Shown piece after piece: positions 1 to 5,176 of a stretch of 5,176 bases of DNA. Location: the NCBI GenBank assembly GCA_964585575.1, contig CAZPEM010000185.1, forward strand, positions 1-5,176. The letters run 5' to 3'. Below the pieces are notes generated by a model that was not told the origin of the DNA, did no database searches, and saw nothing but the letters and a program-made list of their open reading frames with translations. This DNA comes from UBA4655 sp964585575 (GTDB lineage: Bacteria > Planctomycetota > Planctomycetia > Pirellulales > UBA1268). The position numbers were made by a program, and so were the translations under genes. The stretch's first letter is position 1. The number at the start of each line of letters is the position of its first letter.

Positions 1-62
1 CCGCTTCGCGGATCGGTGCCCGCCTGTCCTCCGCTCACTGCATGTCCGCTTCGCTTCGCCTT

Positions 63-130
63 CCGGGCTTCGCTCGCTTCCATAGCCCGGCTACGGGGCA
101 CGGGCAGCCCCTCACGGTCTGCTCAGGGGC
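63..130. repeat. Cluster of overlapping GC inverted repeats (possible hairpins)
   Basis: Three perfect inverted repeats are visible. CCGGGCT at 63-69 pairs with AGCCCGG at 84-90 (7-bp stem, 14-nt loop). GGGGC at 95-99 pairs with GCCCC at 107-111 (5-bp stem, 7-nt loop). GCCCCT at 107-112 pairs with AGGGGC at 125-130 (6-bp stem, 12-nt loop). The last two share 107-111 and are therefore mutually exclusive. No T-run follows, so this is not a standard intrinsic terminator. It may be a REP-like intergenic repeat, a structured leader, or chance pairing in GC-rich DNA; other copies in the genome would decide this. Confidence 0.4.
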
Positions 131-186
131 GTGGTTGCCGGCAGTCGTGGCTGACCTCTCGCGTCGCGGTCGTCGGTCGATCGTTT

Positions 187-214
187 TTGTCTCGCGTCTG
201 GCGTGAGGTACTCT
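187..214 (+). promoter_or_regulatory. Weak candidate sigma70-like promoter for the oxidoreductase gene
   Basis: TTGTCT at 187-192 (4 of 6 to TTGACA) is followed after 16 nt by TACTCT at 209-214 (3 of 6 to TATAAT). Transcription would start near 221, leaving a leader of about 34 nt that includes the AGGAG ribosome site. The match is poor and the promoter consensus of the probable host is uncertain, so this is only a suggestion. Confidence 0.2.
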
Positions 215-242
215 TGGGGGTTGGATGCAGATCATTCCCGCC

Positions 243-247
243 AGGAG
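243..247 (+). promoter_or_regulatory. Ribosome binding site AGGAG that sets the oxidoreductase start at 255
   Basis: AGGAG lies 7 nt before ATG 255. The alternative in-frame ATG at 225 has only a G-run (216-220) 4 nt upstream, and would put ten extra residues before the twin-arginine leader. The 255 start is therefore preferred. Confidence 0.7.
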
Positions 248-254
248 CCTTCCG

Positions 255-1548
<1,294 letters not shown>

Positions 1549-1556
<8 letters not shown>

Positions 1557-2652
1557 GGGTTTCGCACGTCATCCCGAAGGCGTCGGCGACCGCCCGGCAG
1601 GTGAGCCGGCCGCAGAAGATGTTCACGGCCGAGCGGATAGCGGCGGACCGTGTAGCGGCGGCCTCGACGCCTTCCGAAGCGAGCTGGAGCACGTACGGGA
1701 GCGTCGCGTTGCAGAGGGCGTAGGTGCTCGTGCGGCCGACGGCGCCGGGCATGTTGGTCACGCAGTAGTGGACCACGTCGTCCACCACGTAGGTCGGATC
1801 GGCATGGGTCGTCGGTCGGCTGGTCTCGACGCATCCGCCCTGGTCGATCGCCACGTCGATGATCACCGCACCGGGCTTCATGAGGGCCAGGTCCGACCGT
1901 TCGACGAGGTGCGGGGCGCGGGCGCCGGGGATGAGCACGCTTCCGATCACGAGATCCGCCCGGGCGAGCTGCTCCCGGATCGTGTGACGGTCGGAGTAGA
2001 GGCAGTCGACGTTCGGAGGCGTCACGTCGTCGAGATACCTCAGCCGCTCGAGGTTCGTGTCGAGCAGGCCGATGTTGGCGCCGAAGCCGGCGGCCACCTT
2101 CGCGGCGTTCGCCCCGACGGTTCCAGCCCCGAGCACGAGCACGTTGGCGGGGGCCACGCCGGGCACGCCGCCGAGCAGGATGCCCCTGCCCATCTGCGGC
2201 CGCTCGAGATACTTGGCCCCCTCCTGGATGCTCATCCGTCCCGCGACCTCGCTCATCGGGATCAAGAGCGGCAGGCGTCCGCGGTCGTCGCGGAGCGTCT
2301 CGTAGGCGACGGCCGTCGCTCCGGTCGCCAGGAAGCCCTCGGTGAGGCTGCGGCTCGCGGCGAAGTGGAAATACGTGAAGACGGTCTGCCCCTTCCGGAT
2401 GAGAGGCAGCTCCGGCGGCTGCGGCTCCTTCACCTTGACGATCATGTCGGCCTCGCCAAAGACCTCCGCGGCGGTCTCGACGAGCCTCGCTCCGCAGGCC
2501 GCGTAGGCCTCGTCAGGAAGGCCGGACCCGCTGCCGGCGTTCCGCTCGACGACGACCCGGTGGCCAGCGCGGACGAGTTCCTCCACCCCCACGGGCAGCA
2601 TGGCCACGCGGTATTCGTCCCGCTTCGTTTCCCTTGGAATGCCGACGATCAT
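1549..2652 (-). CDS. ald: Alanine dehydrogenase
   Basis: This enzyme reversibly converts L-alanine, NAD+ and water to pyruvate, ammonium and NADH in the cytoplasm, linking nitrogen and carbon metabolism. The 367-residue length is close to the roughly 370 of characterised enzymes. Residues fall at the same numbers as in the Mycobacterium tuberculosis enzyme: Arg15 and Lys75 (substrate carboxylate and carbonyl), His96 and Asp270 (catalysis), and Asp198 (NAD ribose). The nucleotide-binding motif GAGTVG is at 175-180. The N-terminus MIVGIPRETK is characteristic of the family. The start at ATG 2652 matches the family N-terminus; ATG 2658, two codons upstream, is possible. Neither has a Shine-Dalgarno sequence at normal spacing (the nearest GGAG is about 17 nt before 2658), so the message may be leaderless or nearly so. 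It is divergent from mtnA across 40 bp and convergent with the oxidoreductase gene. All key residues are intact, so I expect an active enzyme. Confidence 0.95.
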
Positions 2653-2670
2653 GGGCATGGATTGTATGCT
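2642..2670 (+). promoter_or_regulatory. Candidate mtnA promoter overlapping the ald 5' end
   Basis: CCGACG (2642-2647, 3 of 6 to TTGACA) and TATGCT (2665-2670, 4 of 6 to TATAAT) are separated by 17 nt. Transcription would start near 2677, just ahead of the AGGAGG at 2680-2685, giving a leader of about 16 nt. The -35 lies inside the ald coding sequence. Its -10 overlaps the minus-strand TACAAT by two bases, so the two promoters would share their melting region. The match is modest. Confidence 0.3.
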
Positions 2671-2689
2671 GCCGGCTCCAGGAGGTCTT
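2661..2689 (-). promoter_or_regulatory. Candidate ald promoter overlapping the mtnA leader
   Basis: Read on the minus strand, AAGACC (2689-2684, 3 of 6 to TTGACA) is followed after 17 nt by TACAAT (2666-2661, 5 of 6 to TATAAT). A start about 7 nt downstream falls near 2654, which would give a nearly leaderless message beginning just before ATG 2652. This agrees with the lack of a Shine-Dalgarno site for ald. The -35 match is weak. Confidence 0.35.
2680..2685 (+). promoter_or_regulatory. Strong ribosome binding site AGGAGG that sets the mtnA GTG start
   Basis: A full AGGAGG sits 7 nt before GTG 2693, which is in frame with the MtnA domain. This decides the start against the in-frame ATG codons at 2600 and 2666, which have no such site; the 2600 start would also run 53 bp into ald. 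Confidence 0.85.
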
Positions 2690-2692
2690 CCC

Positions 2693-3811
2693 GTGCACGC
2701 CGCCGACACCGGTTCCGCCGTTTCCATCACCGCCATCCGCTGGGAGGGGGGCGAAGACGGCCGGCTGGAACTGCTCGACCAGACCAGGCTTCCCCATGCG
2801 ACCGCGTGGGTTTCCTGCGGCGACGTCGAGACGGTCGTCGAGGCGATCAGGAGCCTGCGGGTTCGCGGGGCGCCCGCGATCGGGATCGCCGGGGCCTATG
2901 GCCTCGCGGTGGCGGCGGGGGAGGCGGTCCGTGGCGGGCTTTCGGCCGATGCGGCGAGGGCCCACGTGCTCGCCCGTGCGGAGGAGCTCGCGACCGCGAG
3001 GCCGACGGCGGTGAACCTCCGCTGGGCCGTGGAGCGGTGCGTCGGCGTCGTCGACCGCCTTCCGCGGGCCACACCCGCCGTAGCCCTTGCCGTCGCGATC
3101 CTCGCCGAGGCCCGCGAGATCCACGAGGAGGACCGGAGGTTGTGCGACGCGATCGGCCGCCACGGCGCGGCCGTGCTCCCCGAGGGTGACGTGCTCACGC
3201 ACTGCAACACCGGGGCCCTGGCAACCGGCGGCGAGGGAACGGCGATCGCGGTGATCGTGGAGTCATGGCGGCGAGGCCGGCGGTTCAACGTCTACGCCGA
3301 CGAGACCCGGCCGCTCTTCCAGGGCTCGCGGCTCACCGCCTGGGAACTCATCGAGCGTGGCATCCCGGTCACCGTGCTCGTCGACGCCGCCGCGGCCCAC
3401 CTCATGCGGTCAGGCAGGATCGCGAGCGTGATCGTCGGGGCCGACCGGATCACGCGAACCGGCGACACGGCCAACAAGATCGGGACGTACGGCCTGGCCG
3501 TGCTGGCCGCCGCCCACGGCATCCCGTTCTACGTGGCTGCGCCGTCGAGCACCTTCGATCTCACGATCGAGTCGGGCGACGAGATTCCGATCGAGGAGCG
3601 GTCGGCCGCGGAGGTGACGGCTCCCGTGGGCGTGCCGACGGCGGCCCCGGGCGCCACCGCCTTCAATCCCGCCTTCGACGTCACCCCCGCCCGGCTCATC
3701 CGCGGGATCATCACGGAAAAGGGCGTCATCGAGCCGGTCACGGCCGAGCGTGTCGCTGCCGTGCTGCATTCGGATCGTGGAGGGCATTCAAACGGCGGCG
3801 GTCACGGCTGA
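2693..3811 (+). CDS. mtnA: S-methyl-5-thioribose-1-phosphate isomerase
   Basis: This cytoplasmic enzyme isomerises 5-methylthioribose-1-phosphate to 5-methylthioribulose-1-phosphate in the methionine salvage pathway, which recycles methylthioadenosine from polyamine and related synthesis. The 372-residue product has the family hallmarks in order: LDQTRLP (28-34), RGAPAIG (58-64), HCNTGALAT (170-178) with catalytic Cys171, ETRP (204-207), GADRI (249-253) with catalytic Asp251, TGDTANKIGTY (256-266) and FNPAFDVTP (324-332). These separate it from the related eIF2B-like and ribose-1,5-bisphosphate isomerase proteins, although promiscuous use of similar sugar phosphates is possible. It starts at GTG behind AGGAGG. 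The C-terminus ends in an unusual Gly/His-rich tail (359-372), whose last seven residues are encoded in the 24-bp overlap with fcl. No other methionine-salvage gene is in the window. Confidence 0.94.
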   Translation: MHAADTGSAVSITAIRWEGGEDGRLELLDQTRLPHATAWVSCGDVETVVEAIRSLRVRGAPAIGIAGAYGLAVAAGEAVRGGLSADAARAHVLARAEELATARPTAVNLRWAVERCVGVVDRLPRATPAVALAVAILAEAREIHEEDRRLCDAIGRHGAAVLPEGDVLTHCNTGALATGGEGTAIAVIVESWRRGRRFNVYADETRPLFQGSRLTAWELIERGIPVTVLVDAAAAHLMRSGRIASVIVGADRITRTGDTANKIGTYGLAVLAAAHGIPFYVAAPSSTFDLTIESGDEIPIEERSAAEVTAPVGVPTAAPGATAFNPAFDVTPARLIRGIITEKGVIEPVTAERVAAVLHSDRGGHSNGGGHG

Positions 3812-4762
3812 CTGCGTCCGCCACCACTCGACCGTGGAGGCGAGACCGGTCCTGAACTCGACCTTCGGCTCCCAGCCGAGCAGCGTCCTGGCCCGGGAAA
3901 TGTCGAGCGACCGCCGCGGCTGCCCGTCGGGCTTCGTCGCATCCCATTCGATCCGGCCCCGGTATCCGCAGGCCTCGGCGATCTCCCGCACGAGTTCGCG
4001 GATGGCGATCTCGCGTCCGCCGCCGAGGTTGATCGGAACCGGTTCGTCCATCGTCTCGACCGCGCGGACCACGCCCTCGGCCGCATCGTCGACGAAGAGG
4101 AACTCGCGGGTCGCGGCCCCCGTGCCCCAGCAGGTGATCGAGTCGGCACCGGAGACCCTGGCCTCCTCGCACTTTCTCACGAGCGCGGGGATGACGTGGC
4201 TCGTTGCAGGGTCGAAGTTGTCGCCTGGGCCGTAGAGGTTGACCGGCACGACCACGGCGCTCGCCAGGCCGTACTGCCTGCGGTAGGCGTCGAGCATCAC
4301 GAAGACCGCCTTCTTTGCGATGCCGTAGGGGGCGTTGGTCTCCTCCGGGTAGCCGTTCCAGATGTCCTCCTCCCGGAAGGGAATCGGCGCGAACTTCGGG
4401 TAGGCGCAGACCGTCCCGGTGTGCACGAACTTGGCGATGCCACGTCGGCGGGCGTGCTCGACGAGGTGGAGCCCCATCGCCATGTTGGCGTAGAAGAACC
4501 GTCCCGGCTGGGCCATGTTGGCGCCGATGCCGCCGACCTCCGCGGCCAGGTGGATCACTATGTCGGGGCGGGCGGCATCGTACATCCGCTCCACGTCCCG
4601 CTCCTGCGTGAGGTCATAGTCGCGGCGCCGAGGCACGAAGAGATCCGAGACTGCCACGCCACGGGCGAGAAGAAGCCGGCAGACGGCACGGCCGAGGAAT
4701 CCGGCGCCGCCCGTAACGGCCACCCTGCGTCCGATGAGGCTGTCGATGGGCTGCGTGTTCAT
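3788..4762 (-). CDS. fcl: GDP-L-fucose synthase
   Basis: This 324-residue short-chain-dehydrogenase-type epimerase/reductase converts GDP-4-keto-6-deoxy-D-mannose to GDP-L-fucose with NADPH, the second step after Gmd. The nucleotide motif GGAGFLG is at 18-24, AAEVGGIGAN at 73-82, GTVCAYPKFA at 116-125 and YGIAK (Tyr146, Lys150) at 146-150. NLYGPGDNF lies at 175-183, SHVIPAL at 188-194 (His189 matches the catalytic His of the E. coli enzyme) and REFLFVDD at 219-226. Cys119 matches the E. coli catalytic Cys109, while the Ser107 position is Thr117. Length is normal for the family. ATG 4762 is chosen because it gives the usual short lead before the Rossmann motif; the 38 in-frame residues further upstream are mostly an out-of-frame reading of gmd. 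No clear Shine-Dalgarno site precedes it. It follows gmd by 37 bp on the same strand, probably in one operon. A related NDP-sugar epimerase is the main alternative, made unlikely by the gmd neighbour. Confidence 0.88.
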   Translation of the reverse strand: MNTQPIDSLIGRRVAVTGGAGFLGRAVCRLLLARGVAVSDLFVPRRRDYDLTQERDVERMYDAARPDIVIHLAAEVGGIGANMAQPGRFFYANMAMGLHLVEHARRRGIAKFVHTGTVCAYPKFAPIPFREEDIWNGYPEETNAPYGIAKKAVFVMLDAYRRQYGLASAVVVPVNLYGPGDNFDPATSHVIPALVRKCEEARVSGADSITCWGTGAATREFLFVDDAAEGVVRAVETMDEPVPINLGGGREIAIRELVREIAEACGYRGRIEWDATKPDGQPRRSLDISRARTLLGWEPKVEFRTGLASTVEWWRTQSAVTAAV

Positions 4763-4799
4763 GTCGTGTAGCCGTCGCGAGACGGACCAGGCGGCCGCG

Positions 4800-5176
<377 letters not shown>

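Larger units (their letters stand above)
1..224. other. Non-coding, GC-rich upstream region with inverted repeats
   Basis: I see no credible gene here. The stretch is rich in TTCGC-like words: CCGCTTCGC occurs at 1-9 and again at 46-54. It carries several short GC inverted repeats between 63 and 130 and an 8-bp palindrome TGCCGGCA at 136-143. A weak reading frame open from the window edge to 258 has Arg/Ser/Pro-rich low-complexity content and no domain, so it is probably chance. A T5 run at 184-188 is not preceded by a convincing hairpin, so no intrinsic terminator is called. The region probably holds the promoter of the downstream oxidoreductase gene and perhaps a dispersed repeat. Confidence 0.6.

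Noticed and set aside
178..188. CGATCG plus T-run as an intrinsic terminator for an upstream gene
   Set aside because: CGATCG is a 6-bp palindrome with no loop, and no longer stem precedes the T5 run convincingly.
2600..2692. N-terminal extension of MtnA from ATG 2600
   Set aside because: It would overlap the start of ald and lacks a ribosome site. GTG 2693 has AGGAGG at ideal spacing and sits just before the conserved N-terminus.
4196..4771. 191-codon plus-strand frame opposite fcl
   Set aside because: Antisense shadow of fcl with no domain features.

Overview
The window is a GC-rich bacterial chromosome segment with five protein genes and one non-coding stretch. The first gene is a Gfo/Idh/MocA oxidoreductase with a twin-arginine leader and a GDHICEQHVHN-type active-site block. 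That combination is typical of the large paralogous families of Planctomycetota (Pirellulales-like bacteria). The other genes are compatible with this but not diagnostic, so the lineage is an inference.

Layout: 1-224 is non-coding and rich in short GC inverted repeats. 255-1556 (+) is the probably exported Gfo/Idh/MocA oxidoreductase. 1549-2652 (-) is alanine dehydrogenase (ald), converging on the oxidoreductase with an 8-bp overlap. 2693-3811 (+) is S-methyl-5-thioribose-1-phosphate isomerase (mtnA), divergent from ald across a 40-bp gap and starting at GTG behind a strong AGGAGG. 3788-4762 (-) is GDP-L-fucose synthase (fcl), whose 3' end overlaps mtnA by 24 bp. 4800-5176 (-) is the C-terminal part of GDP-mannose 4,6-dehydratase (gmd), cut by the window edge and lying just upstream of fcl.

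The only clear pathway unit is gmd-fcl, which converts GDP-mannose to GDP-L-fucose for cell-surface or exopolysaccharide sugars. ald (alanine/pyruvate interconversion) and mtnA (methionine salvage) are single housekeeping genes. They share a very short divergent control region but no obvious pathway. The Gfo/Idh/MocA enzyme probably acts on a sugar or polyol outside the cytoplasm; its substrate cannot be read from the sequence.

I found no RNA gene, CRISPR array, insertion sequence, phage gene or defence system, and nothing that looks like a new multi-gene system. The points most worth a second look are the structured 5' non-coding region, possible back-to-back promoters between ald and mtnA, and the two tail-to-tail gene overlaps.
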